The notes under the pieces are model-generated. The model was given only the letters and a program-made list of their open reading frames with translations. It searched no databases and was not told the origin of the DNA. Shown here piece by piece: positions 30,574 through 39,024 of a stretch of 42,652 nucleotides of DNA. The first letter of the stretch is position 1. Every line of letters begins with the position of its first letter. Source of the DNA: Streptomyces tailanensis (GTDB lineage Bacteria > Actinomycetota > Actinomycetes > Streptomycetales > Streptomycetaceae); contig NZ_VTHJ01000010.1 in NCBI RefSeq assembly GCF_008386495.1, positions 1 through 42,652 on the forward strand, read 5' to 3'. Made by a program: the position numbers and the translations under genes.

Positions 30574-31353
30574 TTACTTCACGTCGATGAAGTCACCCGC
30601 GGCCGCGACCGACGCCGTGGTGGAGGTGCCCGCGAAGACGTAACGGTACGAGCCGTCGACGCCCGCCTTGGCGGTGGTGGACAGGGCGCCCGTGGAGGAC
30701 GACTTGACCGTCTTGACCGTCTTGTACGAGGAGGCGCTCTTCGCCTTGAACTGCAGCTGCACCGACTGGCCGCCGAACGCGCCGTTCGCGCCGGAGTTCC
30801 AGTTGGCGCGGGTCAGCTTGCTGGTGATGGTGATGGTCTTGCCCTTGGCCACCGGCTCAGGGGCGGCGTTGGACGACGCGAGCTGGGCGGCGCGCAGGAC
30901 CTTGAAGGACTTGAGGTTGTCCTTCTGGACATAGTCGTAGTCCTTGGCCTGGGCGATCGCCCAGGTCTTCCATGTGCCGGCGACGGAGTTGATCGCGTTG
31001 TAACCGGGCGTGAAGGTGAAGGTCGCCGAGCAGTTGTACTTCCGGGAGGTCACCTTCTTGCAGGTGATCGGGTCCTTGCTGGGCGAGGCGGCACTGTCGG
31101 CGGTGTCGATGTTCTTGCCGCGGTACAGGTACGCGGTCGCCATCCGGTGGCCGGAGTTGTCGTTGACGGTGAACTTGAGCGTGACCGTCTTCTTCGCCTT
31201 CGCCCCGACGACGACGGCCTTGCCACCGTTCACGGAGGCGCTGGTGATCGAGATGCTGCCGTACTTCTCATCGGCCATCGCGGCCGGAGCGGCAAGAGCG
31301 GTCAGAGCCAGGGCGCCGGTGACGGCAACGCCCAGAGTGGCACGCTTGCGCAA
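30574..31353 (-). CDS. Secreted protein of a tandem paralogue pair (second)
   Basis: 259 aa from TTG 31353; GGGGAACACA lies just before, the same word that precedes the paralogue. Signal peptide MRKRATLGVAVTGALALTAL with cleavage near AAMADE. The central domain has a Cys pair (DPITCKKVTSRKYNCSAT) and GTWKTWAIAQAKDY; the C-terminal domain PEPVAKGKTITITSKLTRAN, then SSYKTVKTVKSSSTGALSTT and YRYVFAGTS, matches its neighbour closely. The longer open frame upstream of TTG (to 31455) runs over a hairpin and is not like the family, so it was not used. Secreted; role unknown. Confidence 0.83.
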   Translation of the reverse strand: MRKRATLGVAVTGALALTALAAPAAMADEKYGSISITSASVNGGKAVVVGAKAKKTVTLKFTVNDNSGHRMATAYLYRGKNIDTADSAASPSKDPITCKKVTSRKYNCSATFTFTPGYNAINSVAGTWKTWAIAQAKDYDYVQKDNLKSFKVLRAAQLASSNAAPEPVAKGKTITITSKLTRANWNSGANGAFGGQSVQLQFKAKSASSYKTVKTVKSSSTGALSTTAKAGVDGSYRYVFAGTSTTASVAAAGDFIDVK

Positions 31354-31409
31354 TGTGTTCCCCACGTGGAAAGGGGACCCGCGGCAGAGAGCTGTCACGC
31401 GGAGCCCGA

Positions 31410-31441
31410 CTGTCTGGTGAGCCTGATGGCTCACCAGACAG
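31410..31441 (-). terminator. Strong hairpin between the Hsp90-like gene and the paralogue
   Basis: Perfect 14-bp stem CTGTCTGGTGAGCC / GGCTCACCAGACAG with loop TGAT, 82 bases past the stop of the upstream gene on the minus strand and 57 before the next start. Most likely a terminator; it could also be a leader structure. Confidence 0.7.
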
Positions 31442-31522
31442 GACACGGGGCGCACGGGAATGGTTGTACGAGTTGTGAACGAGTTTGGCGAATGTTGCGC
31501 AGTTCACATCTCGGGGGTTTGA

Positions 31523-34500
31523 TCAGTCGAACCAGCGGTCCCGGGCCAACTCCTCTGTCCTGGAAGGATCTTCGAGCAGTGCCGCCACCTCGAACCGCCG
31601 TGGCCACTGCCCCGCTGCCCATGCCAGCCCGGCGGCGACGCCCTCCAGGGTCGAGGCGTGCACGACGCCGTCCCGCGTCCGGCGCCAGTCCAACTCGACC
31701 CCGTCGACGACGAGTTCCTCGTGCTCGACGTACGAGGACGGGGTGGCGGGCCCCAGCAGCACCCGTACCGAATCCGGCACCTCGTGCTCGGCGCCCTCCG
31801 AGTCCACCTCGCCCGTCACCGATTCGCTGAGCCGCCGCACCTGGAACAGTTCGGCCAACTCGGCGGCCCGGGACGGCCGTACGGGCAGCAGGGGCACGCC
31901 GGAGGCGAAGGGGAGCAGGTCGGGTGAGTCGACGACGACGGCGTCGGCCGCGTCCACGACGGTCACCTCGCCGTTCACGACCGCCCGCAAGTCGTCCGGC
32001 AGGGTCACCTGTTCGGGGTCCAGTTCCGCCAACGCACCGTACAGGCCATGGAGTTGGGCGGCACCGACGTGACGGTCCGGGTCGGCCAGGCGGTCCAGCA
32101 GCTCCGCCGCGCCGCCCGGCTCGTCCAGCAGCGCCGCCACCGACGTGCGTACGCCCAACGCCCGCAGCACCTGCTCGTCGTCGAACCCGGTGGCGTCGGC
32201 CTCGTCGTACAGGCCGCGCAGCAGCGGATCGCCACCGGCGGCCAGGAGGCCGGCCGGCCGACGGCCGTCGAGGACCGGATGCCCGCGCAGCCACCAGGCC
32301 GTGTACGGGCGTACGACCTCGTGCGTGCCGTCCGGGAGGAGGATCCGTACGGGCTGGACGAGCGCGTCCCGCAGCGGCGGCCGGGCGAGGAGCGCGAGCG
32401 CCTCGGGCCAGCGGTCCTCGTCGACGAGGTCCAGGTCGCGTACGGCGACGAGCTCGGTCGCGACAGGCGGCACGGGGCTGTCCGGGAAGCGGTCCAGGAT
32501 GTCCTCGCACCACACGTCCACGGCGTCAAGGAGCCCGGCGTCGTCGGGCTCGGCGAAGTCCGAGTCGCGGGGCTCCAGTTCGTCGGGGTCGAGGACGACG
32601 TCGGTGGCGCGTACGAGGGCGAAGTTGGCGAGGACTCCGCAGGCGGCCAGCGGCTGTTCGCCCCAGCGTTCGGCCAACTCGGCGTCAACGAAAGCGAGTT
32701 CGTCCTCGCGCATGACCTGGGCGAAGGAGCTGCCGGGGAGTACGAGTTCACCGGCGGGCGAGAGTTCGCCGTCCTCGTCGGGGAGGGCGAGGGCGCCGAG
32801 CCAGGGTTCGTCGCCGGGGTCGAGGGCGGCGTCGCGGACGAGGGTGAGGACGAGGTCGGCGAGTTCGTCGGCGTCCGGGGCGTCCTCGTCCCAGGCGGCC
32901 CCGCCCTCGTCGTCGAGGGAGGCGGCGACGGCGGCCCGCACCTGGGGTGTGGTCAGCACGGCGCGCGGGGTCGCGGGCAGGGCGCCCAGCTTCTCCAGGA
33001 GCGGGTGCGCGGCGTCCGGGTGGGCGACCTTGAGGCCGAGCCGGGCGAGGGTCTCGGGCGACGCCGTCTGCGGGCCGTCGGGGGCCGGGAGGAGGACCTG
33101 GCGCGGACCGATCGTCGTCCGCCCGTCCGCGAGCGGCACCGGAAGCCCGGAGAGCCGGTCCGGGTCGACCCCGGCGAGGCTGTCGTAGAGCCGCCGCCAC
33201 CAGTCGGGCGCCTTCTCCAGCCCCGAGAGCCGGTCGACCGCGTCGCCCAGCGGAAGGCGCGCGACCCCCAACGTACGCAACTCCGCGCGCCGTTCGAGCC
33301 CGGCGGGCAGCAGACTGGGCAGCACGTCCGCGAGCACCCGTACGGTGTCGGCCCCGGCGCCCTCGATGACCTCGGCGTCGCGGGGGCGAAGCGCCGCAGG
33401 CAGATCGTCGTCCTCCCCGGGCGGCACCGCACGCGGCAGGAAGGCGGTACGCGGCAGCCGTTCGAGGATCGCCTGCCGCAGCGCCCCGTCCAGCTCACCC
33501 TTGCCCAACGGACCGGGCACGAGGTCGATGATCCCTTCACTCACCGGCTCCCAGGCGGCCAGCAGTTCGGCGTACGCGTCCGCCGCGCGCTGGACGAGGA
33601 AGTCGGTGAGCGGCCCGGGCGCGGCGTGCCGCCGGGTCGTGTCGAGGGGGAAGGAGGCGATGAGCAGCGCGGGTACGCCGAGGGCCTCGTCGCTGGGTGT
33701 GGGCGCGTGCACAACGGGGCTGGTACGGGGCCGGACGGGCACCCAGTCGACCCCGGTCGGCACGGCCCACGTCACGGACCAGTACGGACGCAGCCGCTCC
33801 TCGACCGGCCGGTCGGCGAGCAGCGCGGCCTCGACCGCCCCGTGCGCGGCGACCGTACGCCAGCGCGTGACCCCGTCCCGGGAGTCCTCGACGACGACGT
33901 ACGCCCCCTCCGCGCGCCGCCGCAACGTCCGTACCGTCGCGTCCCCGTTCTCGATGACGACCTCGTCGAGACCCGGCAGCGCGAGGAGCAGGGCGTCATC
34001 CACCCTGTCGAGCAGCCGCTCGGCGAGATCCGCGGCGGCGGCGTCCCGCAGCGGCAGGATGACGACGGTGTCGTACGACTCCGGAGCGGACCCTTCCGCC
34101 GCGAACGGCAGTCGCAGCAGCGGCACATGCCCGTCACGACGCCGAATCTCATCACCCAGCCCCGGACTGTGCCGGGCGGTGTCGGCGGCGAGCAGCCGGG
34201 CCTCGGCGAGCGACCAGCGGATACCGCCGTGCCGCCCGACGACGGCGGGCTCGTCGGTGACGGCGAGCACGGCGGCGAACCCGACGCCGAACCGCCCTAC
34301 CGCGCTCTCCTGGGTCTCCCGCTTGGCGGAGGCACGGAGCGTGGACAGGGACTCGACACCTGCCGCATCCAGCGGGGCGCCGGTGTTGGCGGCGACGAGG
34401 ACGCCGTCCCGGAGGGTGAGCCGCAGCCGCCCCGGCACCTTGGCGCGGGCGGCGGCGTCGGCGGCGTTCTGCGCCAGCTCGACGACGAGCCGATCGCGAT

Positions 34501-34648
34501 ACCCGCCGAGGACGAGATCCTCCTCGGCGTTCGCGTCCTCCCGGAACCGGGCCGGGCTCGTCGCCCAGGCATCCAGCACCCCGCGCCGCAGCCGCGCCGT
34601 CCCGAACGGGTCCGCACCCTCGGCCGCCGGCCGCACGAACTTGCTCAC
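31523..34648 (-). CDS. Large Hsp90-like/sacsin-type GHKL ATPase protein
   Basis: 1041 aa from GTG 34648, with GGAGGAG 7 bases upstream. The first 250 residues are a GHKL ATPase like that of Hsp90 and sacsin: RFREDANAEEDLVLGGYRDR, N box LVVELAQNAADAAARAK, an ANTGAPLDAAGVESLSTLRA loop in place of the usual DxGxG, and GRFGVGFAAVLAVTD. The remaining 800 residues are acidic and Leu-rich without a recognisable domain, with repeated segments of the type PLLxxLGALPATPRAVL. The protein is conserved in actinobacteria as a sacsin N-terminal ATPase-like protein; no client or role is known. It is cytoplasmic and monocistronic. Confidence 0.85.
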   Translation of the reverse strand: MSKFVRPAAEGADPFGTARLRRGVLDAWATSPARFREDANAEEDLVLGGYRDRLVVELAQNAADAAARAKVPGRLRLTLRDGVLVAANTGAPLDAAGVESLSTLRASAKRETQESAVGRFGVGFAAVLAVTDEPAVVGRHGGIRWSLAEARLLAADTARHSPGLGDEIRRRDGHVPLLRLPFAAEGSAPESYDTVVILPLRDAAAADLAERLLDRVDDALLLALPGLDEVVIENGDATVRTLRRRAEGAYVVVEDSRDGVTRWRTVAAHGAVEAALLADRPVEERLRPYWSVTWAVPTGVDWVPVRPRTSPVVHAPTPSDEALGVPALLIASFPLDTTRRHAAPGPLTDFLVQRAADAYAELLAAWEPVSEGIIDLVPGPLGKGELDGALRQAILERLPRTAFLPRAVPPGEDDDLPAALRPRDAEVIEGAGADTVRVLADVLPSLLPAGLERRAELRTLGVARLPLGDAVDRLSGLEKAPDWWRRLYDSLAGVDPDRLSGLPVPLADGRTTIGPRQVLLPAPDGPQTASPETLARLGLKVAHPDAAHPLLEKLGALPATPRAVLTTPQVRAAVAASLDDEGGAAWDEDAPDADELADLVLTLVRDAALDPGDEPWLGALALPDEDGELSPAGELVLPGSSFAQVMREDELAFVDAELAERWGEQPLAACGVLANFALVRATDVVLDPDELEPRDSDFAEPDDAGLLDAVDVWCEDILDRFPDSPVPPVATELVAVRDLDLVDEDRWPEALALLARPPLRDALVQPVRILLPDGTHEVVRPYTAWWLRGHPVLDGRRPAGLLAAGGDPLLRGLYDEADATGFDDEQVLRALGVRTSVAALLDEPGGAAELLDRLADPDRHVGAAQLHGLYGALAELDPEQVTLPDDLRAVVNGEVTVVDAADAVVVDSPDLLPFASGVPLLPVRPSRAAELAELFQVRRLSESVTGEVDSEGAEHEVPDSVRVLLGPATPSSYVEHEELVVDGVELDWRRTRDGVVHASTLEGVAAGLAWAAGQWPRRFEVAALLEDPSRTEELARDRWFD

Positions 34649-34837
34649 GGTCCACTCTCCTCCTGCGATTGCGCCCCGCTTGGCCGCCGCCGCACGAAGG
34701 TATCGCGCACCGCCCACACGAACGCACCACGGCCGGGACACCAACGGGGTCCGGCCATGGCCGTCACGCTTCGGGGCGCTTCGGGGCGCTTCGGGAGGCC
34801 ACCGGGCGCTGACGCACAACGCGGACCCGGGCCGGAC

Positions 34838-34881
34838 TGGTACCATATTCACGTACCATGTCGGTACAGAAATTCGGTACC
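34838..34881 (+). promoter_or_regulatory. GTAC-core operator array of the toxin-antitoxin operon
   Basis: Four GTAC cores begin at 34840, 34853, 34864 and 34877 (steps 13, 11, 13), each within GGTAC or CGTAC, just before the antitoxin start. YefM-YoeB-type complexes bind such paired short palindromes (TGTACA type) to repress their own promoter. Confidence 0.75.
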
Positions 34882-34899
34882 ATTGAAGGCGGACTTCAC

Positions 34900-35175
34900 A
34901 TGTCGATGAGCGCTAGCGAAGCAAGGCGGAGCCTGTTCCCGCTCATTGAGCGCGTCAACACCGACCACAACCCCATAAGGATCACTTCCAAGGCGGGTGA
35001 TGCCGTGCTGATGTCCGCCGAGGACTACGACTCGTGGCAGGAGACCGTGTATCTCCTGCGGTCCCCCGCCAACGCTCGGCGGCTCATGGAAGCCGTAGCC
35101 CGCGACAAGGCCGGTGAGGCCACTGTCCTGAAGACGATCGATGAGCTTCGCGACATGGCCGGGGGCGAAGAGTGA
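34900..35175 (+). CDS. yefM: YefM/Phd-type antitoxin
   Basis: 91 aa from ATG 34900 (GGCGGAC upstream; an earlier in-frame ATG at 34858 would read through the operator cores and is less likely). The Phd/YefM fold starts [20 protein letters not shown], then [20 protein letters not shown] and a C-terminal toxin-wrapping part ([20 protein letters not shown]). It neutralises the YoeB-type toxin encoded next and represses the operon with it. The stop overlaps the toxin GTG (GTGA). Confidence 0.95.
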   Translation: MSMSASEARRSLFPLIERVNTDHNPIRITSKAGDAVLMSAEDYDSWQETVYLLRSPANARRLMEAVARDKAGEATVLKTIDELRDMAGGEE

Positions 35176-35429
35176 GGAGCGTTCACTTCGATCCGGACGG
35201 CTGGGAGGACTTTCTGTTCTGGCTCGGCTCGGACCTGAAGAAGGCTCGCCGCATCGTGCGCCTGATCGACGAGATGAAGCGCACCCCATTCGAGGGCATC
35301 GGCAAGCCGGAACCACTGAAGGGTGATCTGTCGGGCTACTGGTCCCGCCGGATCGACGATGAACACCGGTTGGTGTATCGGGCGGACGAGAAAGAGGTAA
35401 AGATCCTCAAGGCCCGTTACCACTACTGA
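35172..35429 (+). CDS. yoeB: YoeB-type toxin (ribosome-dependent mRNA endonuclease)
   Basis: 85 aa from GTG 35172, overlapping the antitoxin by four bases. The match to YoeB is full length and all catalytic residues are kept: Glu47 in PEPLKGD, Arg66 in DDEHRLVY, His84 and Tyr85 at the C-terminus (ARYHY), each one position beyond the E. coli numbering (E46, R65, H83, Y84). YoeB cuts mRNA in the ribosomal A site when freed from YefM after stress. The pair looks complete and functional. Confidence 0.96.
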   Translation: MRSVHFDPDGWEDFLFWLGSDLKKARRIVRLIDEMKRTPFEGIGKPEPLKGDLSGYWSRRIDDEHRLVYRADEKEVKILKARYHY

Positions 35430-35512
35430 ATCGCCCGCGTCCCCACTGACACGCGCCCGCGGCCACCAGCCCGGCGGATGGTGGCCGCCGCATCGGAGCG
35501 CGTCCCGAGCCG

Positions 35513-36445
35513 CTACGAGTGACCCAGATCCGCCTCGGCCTCCGACTCCTCGCCGAGCGGGGAGACCGAGCCCGAGTCGGGGGACGGGCGCAGGGGGAAG
35601 GGGTCCACACGGGTCTCGTCGAGGCGTGGGGGGGCCGGCTGCGGGGGCTTCGGCATGACGGCGGCCTCCGAGTGGCCGCCGCAGCCGTACGTCAGGGAGA
35701 CGACCCGGCCGTCCGCCGGGGAGAACTCGTTGGCGCACACCCCGAAGGCCTGGCCCAGCGAGCCGCCGATCGGCATGAGGAAGCCACAGCTGACGCAGGA
35801 CGCGGGTGCCGCCTGGGCCATCGCGGTCTTGGCGCCGAAGCCCTCGTCCCACCGGTCGGCGGCCGTGTGCAGCCCGTACCGCGACAGGACGCGGGCCCGC
35901 CGCATGCCCAGTTCCTCGGCGACCGCGGCGATCGACCCGCGGGTCGGCGCGAGCGGAAGGTTCGCCGGCACCCCGGCGGTGACCTCGGCGTCCTCCGCCT
36001 CCACCAGCTCGGCCATGTCGTGCGAGACCGGGGAGTTCGGCAGCGGCTCGTCCTCGCCGGAGTACCCGGGCTCCAGCCGCAGATCCTCGGCGTCGGTGGG
36101 CAGCAGGTCCCCCGGCCCCATGTCCCCAGGCCGGAGCCGCTCGCTCCACGGCACCCACTCCGGCGCGAGCAGCGCGTCGGGGCCGGGCAGCAGCACGACC
36201 TCGTCCAGCGTCACGAACTTCGCCCGCGAGGCCCGGGCCACGGTCACGGCCCAGCGCCAGCCCCGGTAGCCCATCTCCTTGCACTCGAAGAAGTGGGTGA
36301 CGACACGGTCCCCCTCGACGGCGAGCCCCGCATGCTCGCCCACTACTCCAGGCGCGGCAGCCTCCTCGGCGGCGGCGCGGGCGAGGTCGACGGCCTCGGC
36401 GCACAGACGGTCGGGGGTGCGGCTTCGCGTTGTCGCTGCGCTCAC
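35513..36445 (-). CDS. DUF3027 protein with cysteine motifs
   Basis: 310 aa from GTG 36445 (AGGAGAG about 12 bases upstream). DUF3027 pattern: HFFECKEMGYRGWRWAVTVA, FVTLDEVVLLPGPDALLAPE and WVPWSERLRPGDMGPGDLLP. A later part holds clustered cysteines (ASCVSCGFLMPIGGSLG, FGVCANEFSP, TYGCGGHSEA) that could bind zinc. Regions about 110-150 and the C-terminus are acidic and disordered. Function unknown; the family is conserved in actinobacteria. Transcribed on its own, divergent from the MFS gene. Confidence 0.88.
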   Translation of the reverse strand: MSAATTRSRTPDRLCAEAVDLARAAAEEAAAPGVVGEHAGLAVEGDRVVTHFFECKEMGYRGWRWAVTVARASRAKFVTLDEVVLLPGPDALLAPEWVPWSERLRPGDMGPGDLLPTDAEDLRLEPGYSGEDEPLPNSPVSHDMAELVEAEDAEVTAGVPANLPLAPTRGSIAAVAEELGMRRARVLSRYGLHTAADRWDEGFGAKTAMAQAAPASCVSCGFLMPIGGSLGQAFGVCANEFSPADGRVVSLTYGCGGHSEAAVMPKPPQPAPPRLDETRVDPFPLRPSPDSGSVSPLGEESEAEADLGHS

Positions 36446-36750
36446 AGGTATCGCTTCTCTCCTACGCCGTCTCACGAGTGCGCCTCCCTCGGCGGGGGGT
36501 GCGGACGGAGCGGACCGGAGGGCCGCGTCGACGTCCGCGCCCGATCGCACTCGGGCGCACCTATGTCATCCATTCTGCGGGATGAACGAGAGGCGCGCGG
36601 CCGAGAACAACCGCCGCGGGCGCGCTATGCACGCTACCTTCTCCGACGCCCGGCGCCCACACCGACTTAGTGGTTCGGTGAAACAGGGCGGGGTCGCCTG
36701 CGAGCTCGGTCGGTCGAGGTCGTCCAGCGGGTGCGGGTGGGTGGGGGTTG

Positions 36751-36856
36751 CTCGCGCAGTTCCCGCGCCCCTGAAAAAACTGGGGGCAGCCCCCGGTTTT
36801 TAAGGGGCGCGGGGCTGTGACATCTGCGGCTCCGCCGCGGGGCGCGACCAGCCACA
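36751..36856. repeat. Dispersed repeat copy D with a nested hairpin, in the 528-base gap
   Basis: CTCGCGCAGTTCCC, outer arms CCCGCGCCCCT (36762-36772) and AGGGGCGCGGG (36803-36813), with an inner hairpin of A6, GGGGGC / GCCCCC and T5; then CTGCGGCTCCGCCGCG and GCGCGACCAGCCACAG. This is the longest form in the window. The gap 36446-36973 holds nothing else that I can support. Confidence 0.85.
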
Positions 36857-36973
36857 GACGACCCGCACCCGCCGACGCACAGATCCCCCGAGCTCGAATG
36901 CGCCCCCAACGCCCCGCCCGCCATCCGCGCGGTAATCGCACCACGCGCTCCCTTCTCGGGGCACTATGACGAG

Positions 36974-38365
36974 GTGACCGGCGCCGAGCGGAGCGAACGG
37001 CGCGGCGGGTCGGGTCGGGTGACCGGGGCCGTCCGCTCGGTGGGCCGTGCCCTGCACCGCCCGGTCACCGGCCCCGCCCGCGGCATCCGCAGGGCGACCC
37101 ACGCGCAGGGCGCCGGCGAGTCCGGCCTCGGCAAGCTCATCGAACTGCACGGCGTGAACGGCGCGGGCGACATGATGATCACCGTGTCGCTCGCCTCCAC
37201 GGTCTTCTTCTCCGTCCCCACCGACGAGGCCCGCGGCCGGGTCGCCCTCTACCTCGCCATCACGCTCGCCCCCTTCGCGCTGCTGGCCCCGGTCGTCGGC
37301 CCCCTCCTGGACCGCCTCCCGCACGGCCGCCGCGCCGCGATGGCCGGCGCCATGCTGGCCCGCGCCTTCCTCGCCCTGATCCTCGTCGGCGCCGTCCAGA
37401 CCGGCAGCCTGGAGCTGTACCCGGCCGCGCTGGGCGTACTGGTCGCGTCGAAGGCGTACGGGGTGGTGCGGAGCGCGGTCGTGCCGCGGTTGCTGCCGCC
37501 ACGGTTCTCGCTGGTCAAGGCCAATTCACGGGTCACCCTGTGCGGGCTGCTCGCCACCGGCGTCGCCGCGCCCATCGGGGCCGGGCTGCAGGCCCTCGGC
37601 CCCCGCTACCCGCTCTACGGCGCCTTCCTGATCTTCGTCGCCGGAACGTTCCTCTCCTTCTCGCTCCCGCACAAGGTCGACTCCGCGAAGGGCGAGGACA
37701 CGGCGCTGCTCGCCGCCGACCCCGAGCACCTGCACGGCCCGCACCGCACCAAGACGCTGAAGCGGCCGGGGCTGCGTACGGTCGGCCCGGCCGTCACCCA
37801 CGCCCTCGGCGCCAACGCCGCCCTCCGCGGCCTCTCCGGCTTCCTGATCTTCTTCCTCGCGTTCCTGCTGCGTGAGCACCCGCTCGGCGGGCAGAGCGCC
37901 GCCGTCTCCCTCGGCATGGTCGCCGTCGCGGCCGGTACGGGAAACGCGCTCGGCACCGCCGTAGGGGCGTGGCTGAAACAGCGCGCGCCGGAGCTGATCA
38001 TCGTGACCGTCGTCGCCGTGGAACTCGCGGTGGCGATCGCCACGGCCTGCTTCTTCAGCACGTTCCTCATCGCCTGCCTCGCCGCGGTCGCCGGCTTCTC
38101 GCAGGCCCTGTCCAAGCTGGCCCTGGACGCGCTGATCCAGCGTGACGTGCCCGAACTGGTCCGCACCTCCGCCTTCGCCCGCTCCGAGACCCTGCTGCAG
38201 ATTGCCTGGGTGGTCGGCGGCGCCATCGGTATCGCCCTCCCCCTCTACGGCACCCTGGGCATGGTCGTGGCCGCCGCGATCGTCGCCGCCGGCTGGCTCA
38301 CCACGATCCGCGGCCTCCTCTCCTCCGCCCGCCACGGCGGCGCGCCCCGCACCCGCGTGGCGTGA
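36974..38365 (+). CDS. MFS-type membrane protein
   Basis: 463 aa from GTG 36974 (GACGAG just upstream). A basic N-terminal tail (RRGGSGRVTGAVRSVGRALH) precedes GLGKLIELHGVNGAGDMMIT and about 12 membrane segments; the intracellular loop LLDRLPHGRRAAMAGAML is MFS-like. A cytoplasmic insert (KGEDTALLAADPEHLHGPHR) lies in the middle. It belongs to a conserved actinobacterial MFS group beside DUF2771 and mqn genes; the substrate is unknown. Followed by the DUF2771 gene after 117 bases on the same strand. Confidence 0.87.
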   Translation: MTGAERSERRGGSGRVTGAVRSVGRALHRPVTGPARGIRRATHAQGAGESGLGKLIELHGVNGAGDMMITVSLASTVFFSVPTDEARGRVALYLAITLAPFALLAPVVGPLLDRLPHGRRAAMAGAMLARAFLALILVGAVQTGSLELYPAALGVLVASKAYGVVRSAVVPRLLPPRFSLVKANSRVTLCGLLATGVAAPIGAGLQALGPRYPLYGAFLIFVAGTFLSFSLPHKVDSAKGEDTALLAADPEHLHGPHRTKTLKRPGLRTVGPAVTHALGANAALRGLSGFLIFFLAFLLREHPLGGQSAAVSLGMVAVAAGTGNALGTAVGAWLKQRAPELIIVTVVAVELAVAIATACFFSTFLIACLAAVAGFSQALSKLALDALIQRDVPELVRTSAFARSETLLQIAWVVGGAIGIALPLYGTLGMVVAAAIVAAGWLTTIRGLLSSARHGGAPRTRVA

Positions 38366-38482
38366 GCCGAGCCCCCGGTGCGAGTTCCCGAAGCCGCACA
38401 TCGGCCGCACATCACAGGGACCGGACCGGCACGCCGTACCCCACGTAAGGGCACCCCTCGACGGGCCAGATAGCCTTCGCCC

Positions 38483-38977
38483 ATGACCTTCCTGCCCCGC
38501 GGCGGAGCCGCCAGTCGACACAGCCGTCGCGCCGCAGCCACGATCGGCGCCGTTTCCGCCGGACTTCTCGTCCTGTCCGCCTGCGACAAGCCGACGCCGA
38601 TCGCCACCCTCACGCTCGGCAAGGACTCGGTGAACACCGAGGCCGAGTGCTACGACGACCTCGACCAGGCTGAGGTCCAGAAGTGCGTGAAGGAGAAGCC
38701 CTCCGAGACGATCGAGCTGCCGGCGGGCGAGACCCTGCGCGTCGGCGTCGACCCCGAGGTCTCGGAGACGGGCTGGTCCCTGTGGATCGACGGCCAGCCG
38801 GCGACCCCGCAGTACAAGAAGACGTACTACACCTTCCCGAACGCCGGCGACCTCTTCTCCGCCCAGCAGGGGCAGGCCCCGCAGAAGTCGCTGACGATCA
38901 GCGTCGTCGAGCAGAACAAGGAAGGCACGGAGTTCAAGGGCGTGTGGAACTTCACGCTCAAGAACCCCGACGCCTGA
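38483..38977 (+). CDS. DUF2771 lipoprotein
   Basis: 164 aa from ATG 38483. N-terminal twin-arginine-like basic start (RHSRRAAATIG) and a lipobox LVLSACDK, with the cysteine as the lipid attachment site, so the protein is anchored on the outer face of the membrane. The rest (DSVNTEAECYDDLDQAEVQK, then VGVDPEVSETGWSLWIDGQ and TYYTFPNAGDLF) is the actinobacterial DUF2771 domain. No function is known. It lies upstream of mqnB with a 47-base gap and may be cotranscribed. Confidence 0.9.
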   Translation: MTFLPRGGAASRHSRRAAATIGAVSAGLLVLSACDKPTPIATLTLGKDSVNTEAECYDDLDQAEVQKCVKEKPSETIELPAGETLRVGVDPEVSETGWSLWIDGQPATPQYKKTYYTFPNAGDLFSAQQGQAPQKSLTISVVEQNKEGTEFKGVWNFTLKNPDA

Positions 38978-39024
38978 TCCCGGCCAGGTCCGGTCCGGTC
39001 CGCGATCCGTCCCCGCCGCCGCCC

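Noticed and set aside
32048..34909. 953-aa open frame on the plus strand opposite the Hsp90-like gene
   Set aside because: High-GC antisense shadow: composition is Arg/Gly/Val-rich without any family motif, and the minus-strand protein has clear GHKL motifs.
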